Program-made: the position numbers and the translations under genes | DNA from: Ignavibacteria bacterium | Lineage (GTDB): Bacteria; Bacteroidota; Ignavibacteria; Tepidaquicellales; Tepidaquicellaceae | Assembly (NCBI GenBank): GCA_016710985.1 | Contig: JADJTX010000025.1 | Span: forward strand, 47,936-111,935 | Direction: 5' to 3' | DNA length: 64,000 bases | Notes under the pieces: generated by a model | What the model was told of the DNA's origin: nothing | The model's input: only the letters and a program-made list of their open reading frames with translations | Databases searched by the model: none | Shown: positions 52,468 to 61,429 of the stretch, piece after piece | How positions within the stretch are numbered: position 1 is the first letter of the stretch | Layout: the number at the start of each line of letters is the position of its first letter

Positions 52468-54564
52468 TTAATTTAAATTTGCTAACAGATTATCAAGCTC
52501 TTGCTGATTTAATCCGGAAGTTGAAAAATCGGACGGAGTATATCCGCCTGCAGTATCACTGGTACAATATTGAATAACGTTTTCCAGCGCATCCCGGTAA
52601 AACTCTGCAAAAGAAATTATAGTTTGCCTCTTGTGTATGTTCTTACTGTAATTAAAATAAACTTTTAATTTATTGCCGGTAATGATTCCGTTGATCTCAA
52701 TTAAATGTGGTCTTATTCCGGATTTGTTCTGGCTCAAAATGATAGAGTCCTTTCCGAGTTTCCATGCGGAATCAGAAGAGATATTTTCATTAAACTGACC
52801 CATGTAGTTAAAACTGATTTCCGGATAAGGTATTGATTTAATTTGATTTTTTGTTTCATTGTCATTACTCAGATATTTTAGAACTCCGAAGCCTATGCCG
52901 CTATCCGGGATTTCTCTTAAAATTTCTTTGGTTGATTTTATGGTTTCACCGATATTATTTTTATCATAAAGCTTAAGCACTACGGGATATATTGATGTAA
53001 ACCAGCCTGCAGTGCGTGATACGTCAACACCTTCAAAGATCTCCTCTCTGCCGTGTCCTTCAAGATTTATGAACAGATTGTACTCATTGGTAAGTTTGTT
53101 ATAAGCAATGATCAATGCTGTTAAAAGAATGTCATTGATCTGAGTATTGAATGCTTTAGGGACATCTTTTAAAAGTGACTGAGTTTTAAGTTCATCTGAT
53201 TCAATTATTACGGTATCATTTGACTCAACTGTGTTCAGTTCATTGTCAGCGAGTATATCACGCTGCAAAGGAAGAAAAATTTCTTCAGCAGGTTTTAACC
53301 AAAAGTCTTTTTCTTTTAAGATTGTTTCTGAGTTGCTGTATTTGATTAAGCTCTCACTCCAGTCTTTAAATGAATTTGTCTTCGGAGGTAGTTTGATCTC
53401 TTCACCGCTGTTTATCTGCCGGTAAGCATTATAAATATCTTCAAGCAGAATTCTCCATGAAATGCCGTCTGTACACAAATGATGAATTGTTATAAACAGC
53501 CTGTCATATTCTTCATCAGCAGTTTTATAAAATCTTACATTTATCAGCTTTCCTTCAGATAAACTTAAGCTTGTCTGAAGTCCGGAAATATTTTTCTCAA
53601 GAGCTTTATTCAAATCATCAGATTTAACACCGGAAAGATCTGTGACGCTGAATGGAACCTGTTCAGAGAATCCTTCATTACTTTGAATCCATCCGGAATC
53701 ATCCGGTATAAATTTTAGTCTCAATGCGTCGTGATGCTTCATCAGCTCTTTTACAGCTTCCTTTAAAAAATCCGGATTAAGACCTTTAGGTACCTTTAAT
53801 AAAACCGAATGATTAAAGTGATCCGGCTCAGGCAGGTTCTGTTCAAAGAACCAATGCTGCACGGGTGTAAGTTTAATGGCACCGGTTACTGCATCCTGAT
53901 TTACTAAAGGATGAGTTAACTCATTATCCAGTACCGATGATAACTGTGCGATTGTCTGATATTTAAACATCTGTTTCGGGGTGATCTTCATTCCTTCCTG
54001 TGCTGCCCTGGCAATTATCTGTATGCTTATTATTGAATCTCCGCCCAGCTCAAAAAAATTATCATTCACTCCTACTTTATCAATTCCCAATATCTCCTGC
54101 CAAATGCCAGCCAATACTATTTCCTGTGAAGATTCAGGAGAGACATATTTACTTTCGAGCTCGTTTCGTGTTAGCTCTGTTTCAGCGAGCGCTTTTTTAT
54201 TAACCTTACCGTTGGATGTCATCGGCATCTCTTTAAGAAAAACAAATGCTGACGGTACCATGTAATCGGGAAGCTTATTCTTCAGATATTCCCTCAGATC
54301 ATTTGAAGATTCAGCAGCTTTATCAAAAACAATATAAGCAATGAGTCTTTTGTCACCTGACTTCTCTTCACGCGCAAGTACTATAGCTTCTTTAATATTT
54401 CCGAAATTTAAAATGCAGCTTTCAATTTCTCCCAGTTCGATCCTGAAACCTCTGATCTTAACCTGATTATCAATTCTGCCTGAATAAACGAGATTGCCGT
54501 CCGGCAGCCAGTAGCCTTCATCCCCGGTTTTATAAATTATTTCCTCAGGTTTAACGGGATTTTT
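52468..54564 (-). CDS. NRPS-1 fragment: A C-terminus-PCP-epimerase
   Basis: This frame is open from 54564 although the first start codon is at 54261. It carries the A-domain end (KIRGFRIELGEIES, GDKRLIAYIVF, MTSNGKVNKKAL with the A10 Lys), an epimerase-type carrier (NFFELGGDSIISIQII), and a full epimerization domain: LTPVQHWFFEQNLPEPDHFN, catalytic HHLCTDGISWRIL, GHGREEIFEGVDVSRTAGWF, GIGFGVLKYLS and PEISFNYMGQF. The E domain converts the bound L-residue to D before the next condensation. It ends 6 bp before NRPS-2. Confidence 0.92.
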   Translation of the reverse strand, partial: KNPVKPEEIIYKTGDEGYWLPDGNLVYSGRIDNQVKIRGFRIELGEIESCILNFGNIKEAIVLAREEKSGDKRLIAYIVFDKAAESSNDLREYLKNKLPDYMVPSAFVFLKEMPMTSNGKVNKKALAETELTRNELESKYVSPESSQEIVLAGIWQEILGIDKVGVNDNFFELGGDSIISIQIIARAAQEGMKITPKQMFKYQTIAQLSSVLDNELTHPLVNQDAVTGAIKLTPVQHWFFEQNLPEPDHFNHSVLLKVPKGLNPDFLKEAVKELMKHHDALRLKFIPDDSGWIQSNEGFSEQVPFSVTDLSGVKSDDLNKALEKNISGLQTSLSLSEGKLINVRFYKTADEEYDRLFITIHHLCTDGISWRILLEDIYNAYRQINSGEEIKLPPKTNSFKDWSESLIKYSNSETILKEKDFWLKPAEEIFLPLQRDILADNELNTVESNDTVIIESDELKTQSLLKDVPKAFNTQINDILLTALIIAYNKLTNEYNLFINLEGHGREEIFEGVDVSRTAGWFTSIYPVVLKLYDKNNIGETIKSTKEILREIPDSGIGFGVLKYLSNDNETKNQIKSIPYPEISFNYMGQFNENISSDSAWKLGKDSIILSQNKSGIRPHLIEINGIITGNKLKVYFNYSKNIHKRQTIISFAEFYRDALENVIQYCTSDTAGGYTPSDFSTSGLNQQELDNLLANLN

Positions 54565-57151
54565 TTATAAATCTCTGCGCGGTTAATTCATCATTAAACA
54601 GGTAACCTTTTGATACACCAGTTCCCCCTACATAAAACTCACCTCTGATACCGGGAGGAAGTAAATTAAAATATTTATCAAAAACATAAACAGTTGTCTC
54701 AGGTATCGGTTTTCCGATCGGACTTCTGTATCTTAATGAACTTATGTCGGATTCTTTTAACCTGTAAAATGTGACGTGCACAGTGGTCTCTGTTATTCCG
54801 TACATGTTTATCAGCTGAATTTTATTCAATGAATATGCAGTGCACCAGTCTTTTAATTTAGCCGGCTCCAGCTTATCGCCTCCGAATATTACATATCGTA
54901 AATGTGAATCTAAATTTCTATCCTTAAAGCTCCGTTCCTCTGAAATTAAATTGTAAAATGCCAGAGGAGTCTGATTAAGAATTGTAACTTTGTGTTCTTT
55001 TATCAGTGAAAGAAAATCGGTTATTACACGGACTTCATCTTTTACAGGTACAATAAGTTTGCCCCCGTACAGCAAAGCTCCGTACATTTCCCATACTGAA
55101 AAATCGAAACAAAAGGAATGAGCCATTATCCAGACATCTTTCTCATTAAATTCGAACGGCATTTTATCATTCACCATTAGTCTTACAACATTACTGTGTG
55201 TGACCCTGCAGCCTTTCGGATTTCCCGTTGTCCCGGAAGTATAAATTATGTAAGCTGTATCGTCGGGTTCGTTTATGCTTCTGATTTCAACCGGAGATTC
55301 ATCCTTCAATTTCTGCTGAATCATTTCTGAATCGATCACAACTCCGTTAAATTCTTTTCCGATCTTATCAATGTGTTCTGAATTCGATATGATGATTTTG
55401 CTTTTACAATTGCCGAGTATATAATTAATTCTTTCCTGCGGATAATCCGGATCAACCGGTACATAAGCTCCGCCTGCTTTCAGTATTGCCAGCAGTGTTA
55501 CGATCATGTATTCGGATTTATCCATCAGGACACATATGAGATCATTTCGCTTAACTTTATACTCGTTCCTTAAATAGTTAGCAAACAGGTCCGAATCCTT
55601 TTTAAGATCTGAGTATTTCAGAATTTTATTTCCAAAAACTACGGCTGTATTTCCCGGAACTGCTGTTGCCTGTTTTTCAAATAATTCATGGATGGTGGAG
55701 AGTGACGGATAATTTGCTTCCGTGTTGTTCCATTGTCCGAGTATTAAATTCTTTTCTTCGTTTAATATTAAATTCAGTTCAGAAATTTTCCTGTCCGGGT
55801 ATTTTAAAATATTTTGTAATAAATTTTTATATCTCTCCGACATTTTAGAAATAGTATCCTGTTCAAAAACATCAGTACTGTATTTCAAATATCCTGAAAT
55901 TCTTTCTTCAGTTTCCTGCAGTTCAAGAAGAAGATCGAACTGACCTTCCTGCTGTCTGAGCTCATAATACTCTGCTTTTAAATTTCCCCACACGACTTGC
56001 TTTCCCTTACTTCCTGCTGACATTAAATTAAGTATGTCGTTTCCCGGCTGAATCTTGTATAAGCCAAACTCTGCCTGAAATACAGGGGATAAACCCGGCT
56101 CCCTGACGGGCATTAACTTTTCAACGAGCAAAGAAAAAGGAAAATCCTGATGCTCTAATGCGCCGAGCACAGTCTTTCTTGTTTGGTTCAAAAAACTTTT
56201 GAAGGTTGTTTCTTCTGAAAAATTTCCTCTGATTACGACTGGGTTTACAAAATATCCTGCAATGTCTTTTGTATCCGGAATATTCCTCCCGGCTGTTGTA
56301 GTGCCGATAAGAATGTCATTCTGATTACTGTACTTGTGAAGGAGTACAAGGTAAGCAGTTAATAATAAATTATAAATCGTTACGCCTTCAGATTTTGCAA
56401 ATGCACGTAGTGCAGAAGTCAGCTCATGGTCAATCGAAATGTACACCATCGAGCCGTCTGTTGTGGGTGATTCAGGTCTTTGCCTGTCATATGGCAGATC
56501 GAGTTTTGTATTGCTTCCTGAAAGCTCTTCCTTCCAGTATGACCAAAGCTCTTCGCCTTTTGAGCTGCTTAACATTTCATCATGCTTCTTTACATAGTCA
56601 AAGTAAGTCGTCTGTAACTTAGGCAGTGAATTGTGTTTCCCTTCTGACTCCGCTTGATATAATGTACCTGTCTCATTTAAAATTATTCCCAAAGACCAGC
56701 CATCGCTCAGTATATGGTGCATGTTGATCAGTAAAATAGTATTCTCTTCACTGATCTTAAATAAGTGAACCCTGAACACCGGTCCGTTTTCAAGATCAAA
56801 CGGAACACTGTAAGCTTCTTTTACCTGTTGATATAATTGTTCTTCACTCAGTCCAGTTGCATCAATTTCCTCAATGGAAATTTCCCGGTAAACGTGAACT
56901 TCCTGAACCGGCTTTCCTTCTTTGAATAAGAAAGTGGTTCTTAAAACCGGATGCCTGTTTATGAGTTTTTGGAATGCCTTTCTTAATGAATCTAAATCTA
57001 TTTTAGATAATATACGCGCTGTAAACGCTACATTGTAAGATGAACTTTCAGGTGAATTCAGATACAAAAAAAATAATGCTCTCTGTCCGTACGAAAGGGG
57101 ATAGAAAGAATTCTCCTGCTCTGCTTTTTCCAGCAACTGTTTTTTCAGCAA
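54551..57151 (-). CDS. NRPS-1 fragment: condensation-adenylation
   Basis: 866 residues. The condensation domain (about 15-440) has LSYGQRALFFLYLNSPESSS, RHPVLRTTF, MHHILSDGWSLGI, GYFVNPVVIRG and HQDFPFSLLVEKL. The adenylation domain has LKYSDLKKDSDLFANYLRNE, LAILKAGGAYVPVDPDYPQE, AYIIYTSGTTGNPKGCR, AHSFCFDFSVWEMYGALLYG, VTILNQTPLAFYNL, RYVIFGGDKL, NMYGITETTVHVTF and PIGKPIPETTVYV. The nominal TTG start at 57151 is uncertain. It ends out of frame at FIKKSR because of the T7 run. Confidence 0.92.
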   Translation of the reverse strand: MLKKQLLEKAEQENSFYPLSYGQRALFFLYLNSPESSSYNVAFTARILSKIDLDSLRKAFQKLINRHPVLRTTFLFKEGKPVQEVHVYREISIEEIDATGLSEEQLYQQVKEAYSVPFDLENGPVFRVHLFKISEENTILLINMHHILSDGWSLGIILNETGTLYQAESEGKHNSLPKLQTTYFDYVKKHDEMLSSSKGEELWSYWKEELSGSNTKLDLPYDRQRPESPTTDGSMVYISIDHELTSALRAFAKSEGVTIYNLLLTAYLVLLHKYSNQNDILIGTTTAGRNIPDTKDIAGYFVNPVVIRGNFSEETTFKSFLNQTRKTVLGALEHQDFPFSLLVEKLMPVREPGLSPVFQAEFGLYKIQPGNDILNLMSAGSKGKQVVWGNLKAEYYELRQQEGQFDLLLELQETEERISGYLKYSTDVFEQDTISKMSERYKNLLQNILKYPDRKISELNLILNEEKNLILGQWNNTEANYPSLSTIHELFEKQATAVPGNTAVVFGNKILKYSDLKKDSDLFANYLRNEYKVKRNDLICVLMDKSEYMIVTLLAILKAGGAYVPVDPDYPQERINYILGNCKSKIIISNSEHIDKIGKEFNGVVIDSEMIQQKLKDESPVEIRSINEPDDTAYIIYTSGTTGNPKGCRVTHSNVVRLMVNDKMPFEFNEKDVWIMAHSFCFDFSVWEMYGALLYGGKLIVPVKDEVRVITDFLSLIKEHKVTILNQTPLAFYNLISEERSFKDRNLDSHLRYVIFGGDKLEPAKLKDWCTAYSLNKIQLINMYGITETTVHVTFYRLKESDISSLRYRSPIGKPIPETTVYVFDKYFNLLPPGIRGEFYVGGTGVSKGYLFNDELTAQRFIKKSR

Positions 57152-57217
57152 AGCAATTTTTTTCCTGTGAAGTTAGTTTAGATATTTTATTCTCTGTATC
57201 CAGTTTGGTTGCTCCGG

Positions 57218-57550
57218 TTATTTAGTTTCATTAAGAAGCCTGTCAAGTTCTTCTTCGGACAGATTTTCAAGATTGTCTAAAAGATTCTGTGTCTTTTCTT
57301 CTCCTGAAATTTCAGCCGGTGTGCTGTTATCAGGAGGTTTTGTTTTTGAACTGCTTAAAATTTTCGGTACCTGAAGCTTCAGCTCTTCAGCAAGATTTAT
57401 GATGTTCGTTTCTTCCATGTATCTTACAAGATTCAGATCCACACCGAGTTCAGTGTTGACTTTATTTTTTAATTCTATTGCCATCAGCGAATCAAGTCCC
57501 ATCATGTTTAAAGGAATTTCTGCTTCAAGATCTTCCGGCTCCATCCCCAT
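57218..57550 (-). CDS. PKS C-terminal acyl carrier protein segment
   Basis: The ACP that ends the PKS: PLNMMGLDSLMAIELKNKVN carries the phosphopantetheine Ser, followed by a ~55-residue acidic C-terminal tail (GEEKTQNLLDNLENLSEEEL), likely a docking segment for NRPS-1. The frame is open upstream of the nominal ATG and continues in register with the KR fragment; only a single TGA (57716-57718) separates them. The true ACP fold starts upstream of 57550 (ILINYFKDLISRIMGMEPED), so ATG 57550 is not a natural start. Confidence 0.82.
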   Translation of the reverse strand: MGMEPEDLEAEIPLNMMGLDSLMAIELKNKVNTELGVDLNLVRYMEETNIINLAEELKLQVPKILSSSKTKPPDNSTPAEISGEEKTQNLLDNLENLSEEELDRLLNETK

Positions 57551-57715
57551 TATTCGTGATATCAGATCTTTAAAATAATTTATTAAGATATCTGTATGTT
57601 TTTCTTCAGTTGAGTTTTGTAATTCCGTAATGAAATCAAATTCATAATTAGTATTTATTTGATCTTCAGTCTTCAGTTTCTGTATATCTGTAATTAGTCC
57701 TCTTACGAATTGTTG

Positions 57716-59689
57716 TCAGTTAGATCCGGAATATTTGTACCAGTCCATTATCATAACACCGATCTGTGCCGTATCAGTCATCATTGCTTTCTCTAACGCA
57801 CTCATTCCCTGTTTTGGATTTATGCTTTTTATTCCCGCGATCTTTTCCTGATTGTCTGCGCCTTTTGCGGCTGCAGAACCTATTTCAGACCACACTCCCC
57901 AGTTAATGCTGAGCGCCGGGAGATCCAGGTGCCTTCTGTAATGTGCCAGTGAATCAAGGAAAGCATTTGCGGCAGAATGATTTGCCTGACCTGCAGAGCC
58001 CAGTACCGATGCAATAGATGAATACATCACAAAGAAATCTATGCTATCCTTTTTTGTAAGTTCATGCAGATGCATTGCTCCTTCAACTTTAGGTCCGGTT
58101 ACTTTTTCGAATTTCTCAGGGCTTTGATTCAGTATCACTCCGTCATCCAGAACTCCTGCTGAATGTATTATTCCTTTAAGTGGGTATCCGGATCTTCTGA
58201 TATCTTCTATAATAGTTTTAAGTTCATCTCTGTTTGTCACATCGGCTTTATAAGTTCTTACTTCCGCTTTCATTGATCTGAGTTCATCGAGATGATCTAT
58301 TACAGGATCAGTATTGTTACTTCTGCTTATTAAAGCAAGGTGTCTCGCTCCTTTATCCGCAAGCCACTTAGCAGTTAATATTCCTAGACCGCCCAGACCT
58401 CCGGTGATCAGATATGTGCTCTTATCATCGATTGGAATGATCTTATCCTGCCTGGATTTGCTTCTTATTAATCTCGCTGCAAGCCGTTCATTATTTCTGA
58501 ATGCGATCTGATCTTCACCGGTCGAGCTGTTAATTTCCTTAAACAAATATTCTGAACCGGTTTCTGAATCTGTATCTATTAACTTGCATTTAAGCTCCGG
58601 GTGTTCGAGTGAGACTACCTTTCCCATTCCCCATAGTGAAGATGAAATGAGTCCGCTTACGTCGTCCCGGTCATTTATAGCCAGCGCATTTTCAGTAACA
58701 ATAGAAAGCTGAGGTGATTTTAAAAATTTTGCCTTGGAAATTGCCTGAATGATGTTCAATATCAGAATGCATCCGCTATGCTGCAGAACTTCATCACTTA
58801 TTTTATCAGAGATCTTTTTTCCCGAATGAAAAGAAATGATTTTTAATTCATCAGTTACTTTCGAAGAAATTTCTTTGAATAATTTTCCAAAGTTATCTTT
58901 TAATGAATGATTTATTGTAAACTCTGTGTCTGAGATTTTTTTAAACGAATCTGCCCCGGTTACAAATGTATAACTCTGTTTTTCCTTTTTTAAATATTCT
59001 TCTAATTGTTTTCGTCTTTTCTTTTCTGTGAAAATAATCAAGTGACTCTTAACATTTGAATTCAGCTGATTGCCTTGCTCACTGATTCCGTTTACTGCGA
59101 TGATTGTTGACTGACCTGTGTATGAGCTTTCATCTTCATTGCCGTAAGGCGAAAATACTTCAACAGTTTCAAATCCAGTTGTCGTTAAAAATTGTTTCCA
59201 CTCTCTATCTTTAAGTAAAGGATGATCTTTCCTTAAAGCATTATCTTTAAATCTCCACCAGCCGTCAGTAAGACCAAACGTAAGGTCTATCCAGTTCTGC
59301 TTTTCGGTTACTTCATTTAAAATCAGTATACCGCCCGGAGCTAGCAGTTTTCGGATATTTATGACTGCCTCTTTCAGATCTTTCGTCGCGTGAATTACAT
59401 TTGATGCAATTATTATATCAAATGATTTATCGTTAAAATTTTGTTTAACAGGTTCTGCTTCAATGTCTAATACTTTGTATATAACGTTATTATGACTTCC
59501 GAATTTTTCCTTCGCCTTATTAAAAAATGCTGCTGAAATATCACTGAAGGTATATTCAGCATTTATATCTTGAAGCAGTGGTAAAACATATGACGTTGTA
59601 CTTCCGGTACCTGCTCCGATCTCAAGGATCTTTAATTTTTTATCCCCTGAAAAATTTTCAATTATATTTTCAATGAAAATTTCACTGAT
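57716..59689 (-). CDS. PKS fragment: C-methyltransferase-ketoreductase
   Basis: The frame is open from 59689, though the first start-type codon (TTG) is at 59041. The first ~215 residues are a SAM-dependent C-methyltransferase (ILEIGAGTGSTTSYVLPLL, then IIIASNVIHATKDLKEAV, APGGILILNEVTE), which methylates the alpha carbon. The KR follows, with a pseudo-Rossmann half and a catalytic half: STYLITGGLGGLGILTAKWL, KGIIHSAGVLDDGVI (LDD motif, B-type), MYSSIASVLGSAGQANHSAA and NAFLDSLAHYRR. The catalytic Tyr position reads His (QANH), a variant I have also seen in other type I PKS KRs. There is no enoyl reductase. It ends at an in-frame TGA before the ACP. Confidence 0.88.
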   Translation of the reverse strand: MSEIFIENIIENFSGDKKLKILEIGAGTGSTTSYVLPLLQDINAEYTFSDISAAFFNKAKEKFGSHNNVIYKVLDIEAEPVKQNFNDKSFDIIIASNVIHATKDLKEAVINIRKLLAPGGILILNEVTEKQNWIDLTFGLTDGWWRFKDNALRKDHPLLKDREWKQFLTTTGFETVEVFSPYGNEDESSYTGQSTIIAVNGISEQGNQLNSNVKSHLIIFTEKKRRKQLEEYLKKEKQSYTFVTGADSFKKISDTEFTINHSLKDNFGKLFKEISSKVTDELKIISFHSGKKISDKISDEVLQHSGCILILNIIQAISKAKFLKSPQLSIVTENALAINDRDDVSGLISSSLWGMGKVVSLEHPELKCKLIDTDSETGSEYLFKEINSSTGEDQIAFRNNERLAARLIRSKSRQDKIIPIDDKSTYLITGGLGGLGILTAKWLADKGARHLALISRSNNTDPVIDHLDELRSMKAEVRTYKADVTNRDELKTIIEDIRRSGYPLKGIIHSAGVLDDGVILNQSPEKFEKVTGPKVEGAMHLHELTKKDSIDFFVMYSSIASVLGSAGQANHSAANAFLDSLAHYRRHLDLPALSINWGVWSEIGSAAAKGADNQEKIAGIKSINPKQGMSALEKAMMTDTAQIGVMIMDWYKYSGSN

Positions 59690-60786
59690 TCATTCATCGC
59701 GGCAAACCCGGGTGAATCCTGATAGAGCCTGGTTGCGGTTGAAAAGTCGCCATTTGGAAAAAGTAATTCCAAGGCATCAGTCTTTCCGGACAGCACTTCA
59801 TTTAATTCCGGACCGCATGCTGAAACAAGTGTGATCTCAGATTCGAGATCCGGATTATTTTTTAAAAGTGATTTTAATCTGTCATCCTGTGACCCGCTTT
59901 CGATATCCTTTATAATTTCAATTTTATTTCCGATGATAACTATTATTCCGTTCTCTTCAAGTATTTTCAGTAATCTTAAAAATAGCTTTGAATATTTATC
60001 TGCTATGTTTAAGTTTTGAGATAAAGTATTTATCTCGTAAGATCTGCCTTTTGAAAATACAAAACCTGCTTTAACAAAAGAGTTGACGATAAATGAAATG
60101 CAAAATTTATTTAATTCATCAATACCGTTTTTATAATCTGTCAGGTCATTCTTAAGATTCGCAACGGATAACTTTGAATCAGCATATTTTCGGATATCCG
60201 ATGCACCGGTAACAAATGAGTCTGATGCTTCAGGTAAGTTCTGTCTTTCCCATGCGATTTCATAGAACCAGTCTTTGATCTCATCAGCTGCGGAAATAAA
60301 TTCTTCCCTGCTGACTTTTCTTAGCTGTAGATTAATGACAGATGCAATTAACTCTCCTTCGGGAGAGAATATTGTGATGTTAGCTTTAATAACTTTCGAC
60401 TTACTGTCATCGGGATTTTTAATTTCAGCGAGACTCCATAATTTTCCTGCTGCTTTCTTTGAAAAATATATTTTTTCAATTCCAACAGGTATGAAAGCAC
60501 AGTCAGCATTGTCATCGAGCAGCAGGCTTAATGCAGTCTGAAATGAAGCATCAAGCAGCGCAGGATGAATGTTGTAATTATCAGTAAATAATTTTTCTCC
60601 TGCTTCAATTCCCGCCAGTGCTGAATTACCGTTAATGAATAATTCCTTAATTCCCCGGAAATTTTTCTTATAATTTATTCCTATTTGATTAACCCGTTTG
60701 TAGAAATCATCAGCTGAAATTATTTCTTTGAAATCTTTTTTCAGCTCAGCTAACTTAACAGCGGGTGCGTTTTTCATTTTTTTCAT
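59662..60786 (-). CDS. PKS fragment: dehydratase C-half and methyltransferase linker
   Basis: 374 residues. It begins with the DH second half: NIHPALLDASFQTALSLLL carries the catalytic Asp, followed by FIPVGIEKIYF and ANITIFSPEGELIASVINLQ. From about 175 (EIKDWFYEIAWERQNLPEAS) it is the helical N-part of the C-methyltransferase (FCISFVVNSFVKAGF-like helices, KYSKLFLRLLKILEENGII, LLFPNGDFSTATRLYQDSPG). It breaks at an A3 run (plus TTT 59680-59682) in GFAAMNESVK; adding one A continues into the methyltransferase as ESVKIFIENIIENFSG. The start is arbitrary because of the break at 60770-60783. Confidence 0.85.
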   Translation of the reverse strand: MKKMKNAPAVKLAELKKDFKEIISADDFYKRVNQIGINYKKNFRGIKELFINGNSALAGIEAGEKLFTDNYNIHPALLDASFQTALSLLLDDNADCAFIPVGIEKIYFSKKAAGKLWSLAEIKNPDDSKSKVIKANITIFSPEGELIASVINLQLRKVSREEFISAADEIKDWFYEIAWERQNLPEASDSFVTGASDIRKYADSKLSVANLKNDLTDYKNGIDELNKFCISFIVNSFVKAGFVFSKGRSYEINTLSQNLNIADKYSKLFLRLLKILEENGIIVIIGNKIEIIKDIESGSQDDRLKSLLKNNPDLESEITLVSACGPELNEVLSGKTDALELLFPNGDFSTATRLYQDSPGFAAMNESVKFSLKI

Positions 60787-61429
60787 TACTCAAAAAACCT
60801 GAAGCGTGCAATGTCCATTTAAGATTGTCTGAGTTTTCATCTGTTTTATCAAGGCTGAAGATCCGGAAAGAAAATTTATTGTTTTCCTCTTTGGTAAAAA
60901 TGGATTGTACATTTTTTGACTCATCAGTTTCAAGAACCAATGCCTGATGAAAAATCATATCTGACACGCATGCGGGAGTTTGATTTAATAACTCATCTGA
61001 CGCACTAAGAGCAATTTCAACATAAACCGCACCGGGTAGAACTAATTTGTCAAATACAATATGATCTTTCAGATAATCCGGGTTACTTCCACTGATGCTC
61101 GTATTGAAAATAAATTCATTCTTTGATGCAGAGATAACTTTCTTTCCCGGTAAAGGATTCAAATCTGAGTTGTCACCTGCAGAAAAGTCTGTCAATATTG
61201 ATTTGGCTTTAATCAGATCTTCTATCCAGTATCTTTGCTTTTGAAACGGATAGTTAGGCAGAGATATTATTTTATGAGAAAAATCTTTGTCAAATTCATT
61301 CCAGTCAGGATTGACGCCATTGACATATAAAATCCCGAGGCTCTGAAGCATTGTTTCCCAGATTGTAAAATTATATTTAATGCTTGGCAGCCAGTGAATT
61401 TCCGGTTTTGAAATTGTTTCCTGTCCCAT
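60755..61429 (-). CDS. PKS fragment: AT-DH linker and dehydratase N-half
   Basis: 224 residues: the post-AT linker (GVNPDWNEFDKDFSHKIISL, PNYPFQKQRYWIE), then the dehydratase hot-dog N-half with catalytic His (DYLKDHIVFDKLVLPGAVYV). It is out of frame after SNEKNEK at A-runs 60770-60774 / 60777-60783 (minus strand A5 and A7), where removing one A joins it to the next fragment. The frame is open upstream of the nominal ATG to about 61470. Confidence 0.85.
   Translation of the reverse strand: MGQETISKPEIHWLPSIKYNFTIWETMLQSLGILYVNGVNPDWNEFDKDFSHKIISLPNYPFQKQRYWIEDLIKAKSILTDFSAGDNSDLNPLPGKKVISASKNEFIFNTSISGSNPDYLKDHIVFDKLVLPGAVYVEIALSASDELLNQTPACVSDMIFHQALVLETDESKNVQSIFTKEENNKFSFRIFSLDKTDENSDNLKWTLHASGFLSNEKNEKRTRC

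Larger units (their letters stand above)
52468..57228 (-). other. NRPS-1 as one gene: C-A-PCP-E (joined across frameshifts)
   Basis: Two fragments make one ~1570-residue module. The main break is at a plus-strand T7 run (54560-54566); removing one base restores AQRFIKNPVKPEEIIYKTGD in the A domain. A second T7 run at 57157-57163 hides the true N-terminus: with one base fewer, the frame extends upstream as KISKLTSQEKIALLKKQLLE toward the ACP stop, though no clear start codon is then seen (57228 is only an approximate limit). The adenylation pocket by motif alignment is D-F-W-N-I-G-M-V-H-(K), the reported threonine code. The C domain opens YPLSYGQRALFFLYL, the style seen after PKS modules. Confidence 0.83.

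Noticed and set aside
57716..57718. Alternative genetic code reading TGA as sense
   Set aside because: Many intact genes in the window end in TGA at the expected position (e.g. 4499, 6935, 10645).
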